IMG/VR virus record: IMGVR_UViG_3300025070_000012
Span: 55,239 to 119,238 of that record
Strand: one strand, 5' to 3'
Source of the DNA: a virus
Length of the DNA stretch: 64,000 nucleotides
Numbering within the stretch: position 1 is the first letter of the stretch; each line of letters opens with the position of its first letter. The position numbers and the translations under genes were made by a program. This document shows positions 20,491-28,211 of the stretch, in pieces. A model generated the notes under the pieces. That model made no database searches. It was not told the DNA's origin and was given only the letters and a program-made list of their open reading frames with translations.

Positions 20491-21528
20491 ATGCACGACA
20501 TGCATCTGTATGGGCTTGCAACTTTTGCCTTGAAAAGAGGTGGGAAGTTACACCCAATTACACTCCCCAAAGAACTGACGGGCGAAACAGGGATTATGAA
20601 TCCCTCTCTCTATCTACACGATGGAAGATTGTTGATGAACATTCGTCACGTCAACTATACCCTGTATCATAGTGAAGGAAAGAAGTTCCCTCACCAGTTT
20701 GGGCCTCTCGCTTATATCCATCCAGAAACTGATGTCACGCTTACCACATATAATGTTATGTGTGAACTGGACAATGACTGTAATGTTATTTCTGCAGGTA
20801 GAATTGATACCTCAGAATTGGACACAGATCCTACTTGGAACTTTATCGGACTTGAAGATGGTAGACTATTCTCATGGGATAATAGAATCTTCTTGTGTGG
20901 AGTAAGACGTGATTGTTATGATTCAAACGGCAAAGGTCGTATGGAGATGCAAGAGATAGTACAGGATGAATGGGGTAACTGGAAAGAGATTGCACGACAC
21001 CCAATTCCCGCTCCCCCACCTAATGAAACTTATTGTGAAAAGAACTGGGTTCCTGTTCTTGACATGCCTTATCACTTTGTTAAATGGACAAACCCTACAG
21101 AAGTAATCAAGTTTAATATTGATGAGGGTACTACTGAAACTGCAGTTTTAGATGAGAACAGTAAGATCCCAATGCCTAGAGATGTTCGAGGTGGGACGCA
21201 AGTCCTTCGATTGTCTGAAGATAGACGTATTACAATATCACATGAAGTAGATCTTGGCAAGGATGTTTTTGGAAGAAAAGATGGACACTATGTACATCGG
21301 GCGATTGTTTGGGATAACGATTGGAATATTGTTCACCACACACAAGAATTTCATTTCATGGGCACTCAGACAGATCCAGTGACAGGAAATAGTTTTCATA
21401 TTGAATTCGCCACTGGAATGGTTTTTCATAATAATAAAGTATACATATCTTATGGGTTGCAAGACAACGCATGTTTTGTTCTTGAATTACCTGCAGAGGT
21501 CTTTCATGAGTTTTTGATGAGAGGGTGA
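20491..21528 (+). CDS. GH130-like five-bladed beta-propeller protein (mannoside phosphorylase/glycosidase-like)
   Basis: 345 residues. The motifs resemble glycoside hydrolase family 130: MNPSLYLHDGRLLMNIR near residue 36, GLEDGRLF at 120-127 (family G-EDPR; the Asp is the usual acid), EKNWVPV at 183-189, and blade-like repeats ending FATGMVFHNNKVYISYG. Family members cleave or phosphorolyse beta-mannosides; many distant relatives are uncharacterised. AGGAGGT-type ribosome-binding site (atggaggtgtcATG). It is the first gene of a cassette with a methyltransferase and a nucleotidyltransferase, suggesting surface glycan remodelling. The Pro to Gly change in EDPR and lack of a close known homologue leave the substrate open. 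Confidence 0.6.
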   Translation: MHDMHLYGLATFALKRGGKLHPITLPKELTGETGIMNPSLYLHDGRLLMNIRHVNYTLYHSEGKKFPHQFGPLAYIHPETDVTLTTYNVMCELDNDCNVISAGRIDTSELDTDPTWNFIGLEDGRLFSWDNRIFLCGVRRDCYDSNGKGRMEMQEIVQDEWGNWKEIARHPIPAPPPNETYCEKNWVPVLDMPYHFVKWTNPTEVIKFNIDEGTTETAVLDENSKIPMPRDVRGGTQVLRLSEDRRITISHEVDLGKDVFGRKDGHYVHRAIVWDNDWNIVHHTQEFHFMGTQTDPVTGNSFHIEFATGMVFHNNKVYISYGLQDNACFVLELPAEVFHEFLMRG

Positions 21529-21530
21529 TA

Positions 21531-22760
21531 ATGGATCTACAACAACTATTAAATGAACACGTATTTGATCCAAAGAATACGCAGAAGATGTATGAACTCG
21601 CATGTGAGTATGATAGACTAGAACAGGGCGCTGCCGCTGTGTCATTCTACATTCGTGCGGCAGATCTTGAAGAAAAAGATAAACTACTCCAGTACAGGTG
21701 TATGATTGGTGCAGCTCTATGTTATCAAAGACAGGGTGGACGTAATCACACAGTAACTGGTCTTTTACAACATGCTATTGCACTTCAACCTGCCAGACCA
21801 GAAGGACATTTCTTTCTCGCCAAACATGGAGAGAATATGAGTGACTGGAGAGTTGTTCTTGTACACGCAAACTTAGCGTTACAGTTTAGAAACGCACCAG
21901 ACGTTGGTATTGACTGGCCAGGCGACAGAGAGTTGTGGTATCTTCAGGCACATGCAACTTGGCAGATTTCTGGTGTGGAGAGTGGTCGTCGATTGTTCTT
22001 CGACTTGATATATAGAAAAAGATATAAGAAAGATGATACTTACGACGAGTTTAAAGAATACATTCTTCAAGTCCTAGAAAAGATTGGTTGGCCAGATGCA
22101 GTCCCATATCAACTAGGAGATCAAAAGAGATTTGCAGCTCCGTTTAATGGAATCGAATCTATTGAAGAGAACTACTCTAAACACATGCAAGACATGTTTG
22201 TTCTCGCTTGTTTAGATGGTAAACGTAATGGTACATATCTTGAAATTGGATCTGGTAATCCTTTTACTCACAATAACACTGCACTACTTGAAACTAAGTT
22301 CGACTGGAAAGGCATATCTATAGAATGGTCTGCACATCTTGCATATGATTTTGCACAACGCAGAAACAACACTATTATCAATGCAAACGCTTTGGAAATT
22401 GACTTTGAGGATCTACTCGTAAAACATTGTATGGAAAGTACCATTGACTTTCTTCAGATAGATACTGATGAAACTTCTATACAAGTTCTAAGGAACATGC
22501 CGTTTGGAAGATTTAAATTTAATGTCGTTCAGTTCGAACATGATGCTTACAGACTTGATCCCGCCATTCGTGCAGAAGCAAGACAGATAATGCATGATAA
22601 TGGTTATGAGATTGTTTGTCAAAACCTTTGTTTCAGGCCAGGCGTTCCTTACGAGGATTGGTTTGTTCATAAGTCTATTGCAAACAAAATTCCACAGAGA
22701 CTTTTCTCTGCATCAGAAAGTAACTTCTTTTGGGAATATCTCGTCAACAGAGAGGAGTAA
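21531..22760 (+). CDS. TPR-like N-domain fused to FkbM-type methyltransferase
   Basis: ATG at 21531 follows GAGAGGGTG. Residues ~1-180 are helical with a TPR-like pattern (YELACEYDRLEQGAAAVSFY, AIALQPARPEGHFFLAKHG). From ~residue 195 comes a FkbM/Methyltransf_21 SAM domain: GTYLEIGSGNP (SAM loop), GISIEWS, ANALEIDF, IDFLQIDTDE and VVQFEHD. FkbM enzymes O-methylate sugars or polyketides; the acceptor here is unknown. It starts 2 bp after the GH130-like gene and its stop overlaps the next start (TAATG), so the three genes are translationally linked. A role in glycan modification is inferred from neighbours. Confidence 0.75.
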   Translation: MDLQQLLNEHVFDPKNTQKMYELACEYDRLEQGAAAVSFYIRAADLEEKDKLLQYRCMIGAALCYQRQGGRNHTVTGLLQHAIALQPARPEGHFFLAKHGENMSDWRVVLVHANLALQFRNAPDVGIDWPGDRELWYLQAHATWQISGVESGRRLFFDLIYRKRYKKDDTYDEFKEYILQVLEKIGWPDAVPYQLGDQKRFAAPFNGIESIEENYSKHMQDMFVLACLDGKRNGTYLEIGSGNPFTHNNTALLETKFDWKGISIEWSAHLAYDFAQRRNNTIINANALEIDFEDLLVKHCMESTIDFLQIDTDETSIQVLRNMPFGRFKFNVVQFEHDAYRLDPAIRAEARQIMHDNGYEIVCQNLCFRPGVPYEDWFVHKSIANKIPQRLFSASESNFFWEYLVNREE

Positions 22761-23536
22761 TGAATTTGAAAGTTGTTTTGGTATCGGGTGGATTTGATCC
22801 CCTACACTCTGGACATATTGAATACTTTAAAAAAGCACGTGCACTTGGTGATCATCTAATTGTAGGTATCAACAGTGATGCATGGTTGGAGAGAAAGAAG
22901 GGGCGTTCCTTCATGCCTGTCCAAGAACGTGCATCCATTGTTAAAGAATTATCATGTGTAGATAATATCTGTATCTTTACGGATGAGTATGATGCAGACG
23001 GTAGTTGTAAAAAGTTCGTGGAGGACATGTGTGAGGAATATAAGACAGATGATGTCATATTTGCGAATGGTGGAGATAGAACTTCGGGTAACATACCTGA
23101 GATGGAAGTTGAAGCTTCTAATCTATCTTTCCAATTCGGAGTTGGTGGCGAAGATAAAAAGAACTCTTCGTCTTGGATCTTAAAAGAATGGAAGAACCCA
23201 AGAGTAAATCGTAAGTGGGGAACTTATACTGTTCTTGATACAAACGGTTACTGGAGAGTTAAAGAACTTTCAATTGATGTAGGTAAGTCTCTATCAGATC
23301 AACGTCACTTCATTCGTTCAGAACACTGGCACATTGTTAGTGGTGAACTTAAAATGCAATTGGAGTTTGCGAACGAATACAAAACCTCAAAGATATATAA
23401 AAGAGGTGATAGTATTGACATTCCTGTTAGAACGTGGCATAAAGCAACCAATGTTGGTTTAGTTCCTGTCAAAGTTATCGAAGTATGGCAAGGAAATGAA
23501 TTAAGTGAAGAGGACATAGAACGCCGTCTATTATAA
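22760..23536 (+). CDS. Cytidylyltransferase-like domain fused to phosphomannose-isomerase-type cupin
   Basis: The start is the ATG of TAATG overlapping the upstream stop (258 aa). Residues 1-130 are a nucleotidyltransferase of the glycerol-3-phosphate cytidylyltransferase/HldE superfamily: LVSGGFDPLHSGHIEYF with the HxGH signature (H16, H19), then VGINSDAW. Residues ~147-255 match the cupin of type II phosphomannose isomerase: KWGTYTVLDTNGYWRVKEL, RSEHWHIVSGEL and IPVRTWHKATN. In bacteria this cupin is usually fused to a mannose-1-phosphate guanylyltransferase of a different fold, so this pairing is unusual. It probably makes or modifies a nucleotide-activated sugar or polyol. Substrate unknown. 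Confidence 0.75.
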   Translation: MNLKVVLVSGGFDPLHSGHIEYFKKARALGDHLIVGINSDAWLERKKGRSFMPVQERASIVKELSCVDNICIFTDEYDADGSCKKFVEDMCEEYKTDDVIFANGGDRTSGNIPEMEVEASNLSFQFGVGGEDKKNSSSWILKEWKNPRVNRKWGTYTVLDTNGYWRVKELSIDVGKSLSDQRHFIRSEHWHIVSGELKMQLEFANEYKTSKIYKRGDSIDIPVRTWHKATNVGLVPVKVIEVWQGNELSEEDIERRLL

Positions 23537-23539
23537 ATA
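23532..23539 (+). promoter_or_regulatory. T4-type late promoter TATAAATA
   Basis: Exact TATAAATA overlapping the end of the glycan cassette and 36 bp before the gp13 start. It opens the neck-packaging-tail transcription block. Confidence 0.7.
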
Positions 23540-23575
23540 TCTAGAAAGCAAATAAAAGTTCATAGGGAACGTATC

Positions 23576-24319
23576 ATGGCACAGCCAACCACAAGGCAAG
23601 AATTTGTAGAACACATCCTTCGTAAAATCGGCGCACCAGTTATCGAAGTCAATGTTTCTGAGGAACAAGTAGAAGACCGTATAGACGAAGCAGTCTCATT
23701 CTGGCGTGACTATCATTATAATGGTAGTCAACTTGTTTATCTCAAACACCAAATTACACAGGACGATATCGACAATGGGTATTTCCCATTGCCTCAGGAT
23801 ATTCTGGGTATCTCTCGTGTGTTCGATTTAAAGTCTGCAATCTCTTCAGGCACTGGTATCTTTAACGTTTCCTATCAATACGTACTCAACAACCTTGAAG
23901 ATATTACAGGTTATAATATCACAAACTATTACATGAGTATGCAACACCTAGACATGTTGCAAGAAGTGTTAGTTGGAAAACCACTCATTCGTTATAATAG
24001 ACACGTTAATAGACTTCACATAGATATTGAGAAAGATCTCTTTGTTGTGGGTGATTACATTGTTGTTGAAGCATATGATGTAATTGATGCTGGCACATAT
24101 CCAGATGTCTGGAGTGACAGATGGTTGCAGAACTATGCATCAGTACTTGTTCGTGAACAATGGGGAATGAACCTTACTAAGTTCACAAACATGCAACTTG
24201 TGGGTGGGGTTCAGTTTAACGGCGAACAGATCCTACAGGAGGCACGTGCAGAACGAGAGAAGATGGAAGAAGAAGCAATCTCCAATCTTCAACCCCTCAC
24301 ATATAACTTTATTGGTTAA
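23576..24319 (+). CDS. 13: Neck protein gp13-like
   Basis: 247 residues (T4 gp13 is about 309). The sequence has the head-completion layout seen in marine T4-types: TTRQEFVEHILRKIGAPV at the start, then VEDRIDEAVSFWRDYHYNG and FPLPQDILGISRVF. It is first in the order 13-14-15-16-17-18-19-20. In T4, gp13 forms the neck with gp14, closing the filled head and joining it to the tail. Confidence 0.85.
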   Translation: MAQPTTRQEFVEHILRKIGAPVIEVNVSEEQVEDRIDEAVSFWRDYHYNGSQLVYLKHQITQDDIDNGYFPLPQDILGISRVFDLKSAISSGTGIFNVSYQYVLNNLEDITGYNITNYYMSMQHLDMLQEVLVGKPLIRYNRHVNRLHIDIEKDLFVVGDYIVVEAYDVIDAGTYPDVWSDRWLQNYASVLVREQWGMNLTKFTNMQLVGGVQFNGEQILQEARAEREKMEEEAISNLQPLTYNFIG

Positions 24320-24322
24320 GAC

Positions 24323-25030
24323 ATGGCAACGAACGCATTCTTCCGTAACTACGGACATTTCAATGAACAGAATCTCATTGACGATCTGGTGATCGAATCT
24401 ATCCGTATGTACGGTGTGGATGTTGAATTCTTGCCTCGTACTGCAGGTTCTGTCGATAATATTTTAAATGAGGATGACACACCTCTTTACAACCGTCTGT
24501 TCAAGATGGAAATGTATGTCAAAAATGTCGAAGGTTTTGAAGGTGAAGGTGACTTCCTATCGAAGTTTGGTTTGCAGATCAGAGACCAAGTTACCTTTTC
24601 TGTGGCGGTTCGTACATTCGAACGTTATGTCACTAAAGATGAACCACAACAGAAACGCCCATTGGAAGGGGATCTAATCTACTTCCCACTTAATGGAAAA
24701 CTGTTTAAGGTCATGCATGTAGAACATGAGTCTGTATTCTACCAGATGGGATCTCTACAGACATATGATTTGAAATGCGAGTTGATGGAATACAGTAACG
24801 AACGTATCGAAACTGGTTATCAACACATCGACAATATAATGAAGGATATCGTTACTACAACTGGTGGTACTGCAAATGTTGCAACTCTTGAAGCACTTGC
24901 GAACACAGATCCAATTGCAGATAACTTCTTCTTCGAAAAAGATGCAGATGGTATTATCGACTTCTCAGAGATCGATCCGTTCAGTGAATTGATTTCGATA
25001 CCAGATGATAATCCAGTATCTAACACATAG
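24323..25030 (+). CDS. 14: Neck protein gp14-like
   Basis: 235 residues (T4 gp14 is 256). Begins ATNAFFRNYGHFNEQNLIDDL, typical of gp14 homologues, with GDLIYFPLNGKLFKVMHVEHES in the middle. It lies 3 bp after gp13 and forms the neck with it. The C-terminal ~60 residues are acidic and less conserved in appearance. Confidence 0.87.
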   Translation: MATNAFFRNYGHFNEQNLIDDLVIESIRMYGVDVEFLPRTAGSVDNILNEDDTPLYNRLFKMEMYVKNVEGFEGEGDFLSKFGLQIRDQVTFSVAVRTFERYVTKDEPQQKRPLEGDLIYFPLNGKLFKVMHVEHESVFYQMGSLQTYDLKCELMEYSNERIETGYQHIDNIMKDIVTTTGGTANVATLEALANTDPIADNFFFEKDADGIIDFSEIDPFSELISIPDDNPVSNT

Positions 25031-25038
25031 GTGACCAG

Positions 25039-25863
25039 ATGGCAATAGCAAATTATTTCTATAATCAAACTACAAGAAAATATGTAGCCCTCTTTGGTAC
25101 TTATTTTAATCAGTTAAAAATTCAGAGAACGAATAGTGCAGGTGCGCAGATCCAAGAGATGATCGTACCAATTTCTTATGCGCCGTTCCAGAAAATTCTT
25201 GCGAGATCTACGCAAGATCCAGAATTGAATCAACCCTCAGCAATTACGTTGCCAAGAATGTCGTTCGAACTGAACAGTATGCAATACGATGGCGAACGTA
25301 AAATCAACCCAACGATGAAGATCAGAAAACAAACCATTGAAAGTGGTGCAACTGGTCGAGGCTTTGTTTACGCAGGTACTCCATACAACCTTGAATTCTC
25401 CCTATATATTATGACCAAGTATTCAGAAGATGCTGCGAAACTAATGGAACAGATTGTTCCGTTTTTCAATCCAGACTTTACGTCTACTGTAAAGATTATT
25501 GATGATATCGAACCAGTCGATATTCCTTTGATTCTAAACAGTGTGACCACAGAAGAGATTTATGAAGGCGACTTTACAGAGAGACAGTCAGTCCTTTATA
25601 CACTAGGATTTACTATGAAGGCATGGTACTTCGGGCCAGACAGAGAGAAACCAGTGATTAAGTTTGTAGATGTTAAGGTTACTCAAAACACTAGTCCAAC
25701 TGCCTCTATCGACGACACTTATCAAGAAAGGTACACAACACAGCCAGGTCTAACAGCAAACGGAACTCCAACAACAGACGTTACGAATACAATCCCATAT
25801 ACGCAGATCGAATTCGATGACGACTGGGGAGTTATTAATGTGATAGAGGTGAACACGCCATGA
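25039..25863 (+). CDS. 15: Tail sheath stabiliser/completion protein gp15-like
   Basis: 274 residues, close to T4 gp15 (272). Starts MAIANYFYNQTTRKYVALFG with internal VPISYAPFQKILAR and LPRMSFEL, characteristic of gp15. In T4 a gp15 ring caps the tail and joins the neck. The C-terminus overlaps the next start by 4 bp (ATGA). Confidence 0.88.
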   Translation: MAIANYFYNQTTRKYVALFGTYFNQLKIQRTNSAGAQIQEMIVPISYAPFQKILARSTQDPELNQPSAITLPRMSFELNSMQYDGERKINPTMKIRKQTIESGATGRGFVYAGTPYNLEFSLYIMTKYSEDAAKLMEQIVPFFNPDFTSTVKIIDDIEPVDIPLILNSVTTEEIYEGDFTERQSVLYTLGFTMKAWYFGPDREKPVIKFVDVKVTQNTSPTASIDDTYQERYTTQPGLTANGTPTTDVTNTIPYTQIEFDDDWGVINVIEVNTP

Positions 25864-26522
25864 TTGACGATACAATTTCATCAACATTGGGAGTACGAAC
25901 ACTTGCAGAAGCTCAAGCAGAGGACACTATACAACCAGATACGGATAATCGATCTACTGGAGGATTCGGATCTAATAGAAAACAGAGTCAAACTGACGAG
26001 GATAGACAAGAGGGTTCCACAGTACATGAGGAATCTGAATTGGCGTCGAATAAGGAAACAAAAGGATCGACGCAGACGCAAGACGGTATTGAGGTTACTA
26101 AAGGAGAGGTACGCTTAGAAGACCACCCACATTGTGGAACTGAAAATTGTTGTGGTGAGTGTGAAACTGCCGTAACAGTAACAGGAGACACCAATGTGGT
26201 TCTACCTGCAGAGTCAGACGAGAATCTCAAAGATATTGAACTCGCTAAACAGAATGTTCAAAACATCATTGAGATGGGAGACGATGCAGTACAAGAAATG
26301 GTTTCAATTGCAAAACAGTCGGAATCGCCTCGTGCATTCGAGGTGGTTTCGACTCTCATGAAGACACTACTAGATGCAAACAAGGAATTTGTAGATCTTT
26401 CTTCTAAAAAGAAATTTGCAGAGGAAGAGAAGGTACATGGCCCGAAAGAGACTAATATCACAAACAATAACTTAATTGTATCTACTGCAGATCTCTTGAA
26501 AATGATCAAGGATGGTGGATAG
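25860..26522 (+). CDS. 16: Small terminase subunit gp16-like
   Basis: 220 residues (T4 gp16 is 164). The first ~110 residues are low-complexity, acidic and Gln/Thr-rich. The C-terminal part is helical (LAKQNVQNIIEMGDDAVQEM, FEVVSTLMKTLLDANKEF, ADLLKMIKDGG) and matches the oligomerising core of gp16 homologues. It starts within the gp15 stop (ATGA) and lies just before the large terminase. It recognises DNA and regulates the packaging motor. Confidence 0.82.
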   Translation: MIDDTISSTLGVRTLAEAQAEDTIQPDTDNRSTGGFGSNRKQSQTDEDRQEGSTVHEESELASNKETKGSTQTQDGIEVTKGEVRLEDHPHCGTENCCGECETAVTVTGDTNVVLPAESDENLKDIELAKQNVQNIIEMGDDAVQEMVSIAKQSESPRAFEVVSTLMKTLLDANKEFVDLSSKKKFAEEEKVHGPKETNITNNNLIVSTADLLKMIKDGG

Positions 26523-26527
26523 AAACC

Positions 26528-28138
26528 ATGCAAGGTTATCTTGGTAATGTAAACTTAAAACGAATTGGCGAACAAATAGAATGGACACCTGATATGCTCA
26601 AAGAGTATATGAAGTGTGCAGACGATCCTATTTACTTTGCAAAAACATATATTAAAATTGTACACGTTGACAAAGGATTGGTTCCTTTTGATATGTACGA
26701 TTACCAAGAAGACATCACAAACAAAATTACTAATGGTCGCCGTGTTGCAGTTCTAACTGCACGACAGTCTGGTAAGACAACAACAGCGACTGCAGTTATT
26801 CTTCATTACATTTTATTCAACGAGTTCAAGACAGTCGCAATCCTTGCGAACAAAGGTGACGCTGCCAAAGAAGTTATGGCACGTGTCAAACTCGCATACG
26901 AAGCATTACCAAAGTGGATGCAACAAGGTGTTGAAGAATGGAACAAAGGAAATATCGCATTAGAGAATGGATGTCAAGTCCTCGCAGGGACAACATCTTC
27001 TAGTGCAATTCGTGGTAAATCTGTGAACTTCCTCTATCTTGATGAGGTTGCATTCATTGAAGGATACGATGAGTTCTTCGCATCTGTTTACCCAACTATC
27101 TCATCTGGTGAGTCAACAAAACTTTTGATGACATCAACACCAAATGGGTTGAATCACTTCTATAAAACCTGTAAGGGTGCAAAAGAAGGTACGAATGGTT
27201 ATGATTATGTTGAAGTCAACTGGTCAGATGTGCCAGGACGTGACGAGGCTTGGAGACAAGAAACTCTTGAAGCGTTAGATCATGATGAACAGAAATTCAG
27301 ACAAGAATATTGTTGCGAGTTTCTGGGCAGTTCTGGTACGTTGATCAATGGTGCAAAGTTAAAAACCTTGACATACAATCAACCAATAGCAGAACAAGAA
27401 GGTCTCGTCCAGTACGAAAAACCTTTACAAGACCACACTTATGTTATTACCGTGGACGTATCTAGAGGCAAAGGATTGGATTACTCTACATTCTGTGTTA
27501 TTGATATATCGGAAATGCCTTATAAACAAATATGCGTTTTTCGTGATAACTTCATCACGCCGGTGGACTATGCGTCTATTATATATAGAGTAGGAATGTT
27601 ATATCACGAGGCCGCTGTTCTTGTCGAGATCAATGATATCGGAGAACAGGTTGCAGATGTTTTATTGATGGACTACGGATATGAAAATATTCTTTATACA
27701 GAAAACGCTGGGCGAATGGGAAAGAGGATATCAAGTGGATTCGGACGTGGCGTAGACAATGGCATAAGAACAACAAAAAGTGTAAAATCGGTGGGATGTT
27801 CTATCTTAAAAATGTTGATAGAGCAAGAACAATTGATCTTACAAGACTTTAATACAATTCAGGAATTATCACGTTTCTCGAAAAAGGGTGTATCTTACGA
27901 AGCAGAATCTGGCGCACATGATGATTTGGTAATGAATTTGGTAATATTCTCGTGGTTAACTGATCAACTTTACTTTAAAGATTTGACAGATATCAACACG
28001 ATGATGAAGTTGAGAGAAAAGACAGATGAACAAATAGAAGAAGATTTACTTCCATTTGGATTTATAGACGTAGGTGAAGACTTGCCACAGGCTGGATTCC
28101 AACCTGTGAAGAGACAGGATGAGGACTGGTTATTTTAA
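26528..28138 (+). CDS. 17: Terminase large subunit gp17-like (packaging ATPase/nuclease)
   Basis: 536 residues, a usual size for marine T4-types (T4 gp17 is 610). The ATPase has Walker A ARQSGKTT at 78-85 and Walker B FLYLDEVAF with D172/E173, followed by the coupling motif TSTP near 202. The RNase H-fold nuclease follows: VITVDVSRGKGLDYS with D310 and D318, and an acidic pair near AHDD late in the protein. It packages DNA through the portal and cuts the concatemer (headful packaging). Confidence 0.96.
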   Translation: MQGYLGNVNLKRIGEQIEWTPDMLKEYMKCADDPIYFAKTYIKIVHVDKGLVPFDMYDYQEDITNKITNGRRVAVLTARQSGKTTTATAVILHYILFNEFKTVAILANKGDAAKEVMARVKLAYEALPKWMQQGVEEWNKGNIALENGCQVLAGTTSSSAIRGKSVNFLYLDEVAFIEGYDEFFASVYPTISSGESTKLLMTSTPNGLNHFYKTCKGAKEGTNGYDYVEVNWSDVPGRDEAWRQETLEALDHDEQKFRQEYCCEFLGSSGTLINGAKLKTLTYNQPIAEQEGLVQYEKPLQDHTYVITVDVSRGKGLDYSTFCVIDISEMPYKQICVFRDNFITPVDYASIIYRVGMLYHEAAVLVEINDIGEQVADVLLMDYGYENILYTENAGRMGKRISSGFGRGVDNGIRTTKSVKSVGCSILKMLIEQEQLILQDFNTIQELSRFSKKGVSYEAESGAHDDLVMNLVIFSWLTDQLYFKDLTDINTMMKLREKTDEQIEEDLLPFGFIDVGEDLPQAGFQPVKRQDEDWLF

Positions 28139-28150
28139 ACCTTTTGTTTT

Positions 28151-28158
28151 TATAAATA
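28151..28158 (+). promoter_or_regulatory. T4-type late promoter TATAAATA
   Basis: Exact TATAAATA preceded by a T-run in the 73-bp gap between gp17 and gp18, about 54 bp before the sheath start. Confidence 0.75.
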
Positions 28159-28211
28159 AAAACAGTGATATGAACTGATAAAAAAACTAAATTTATTCAA
28201 AGGAGAAAAAT

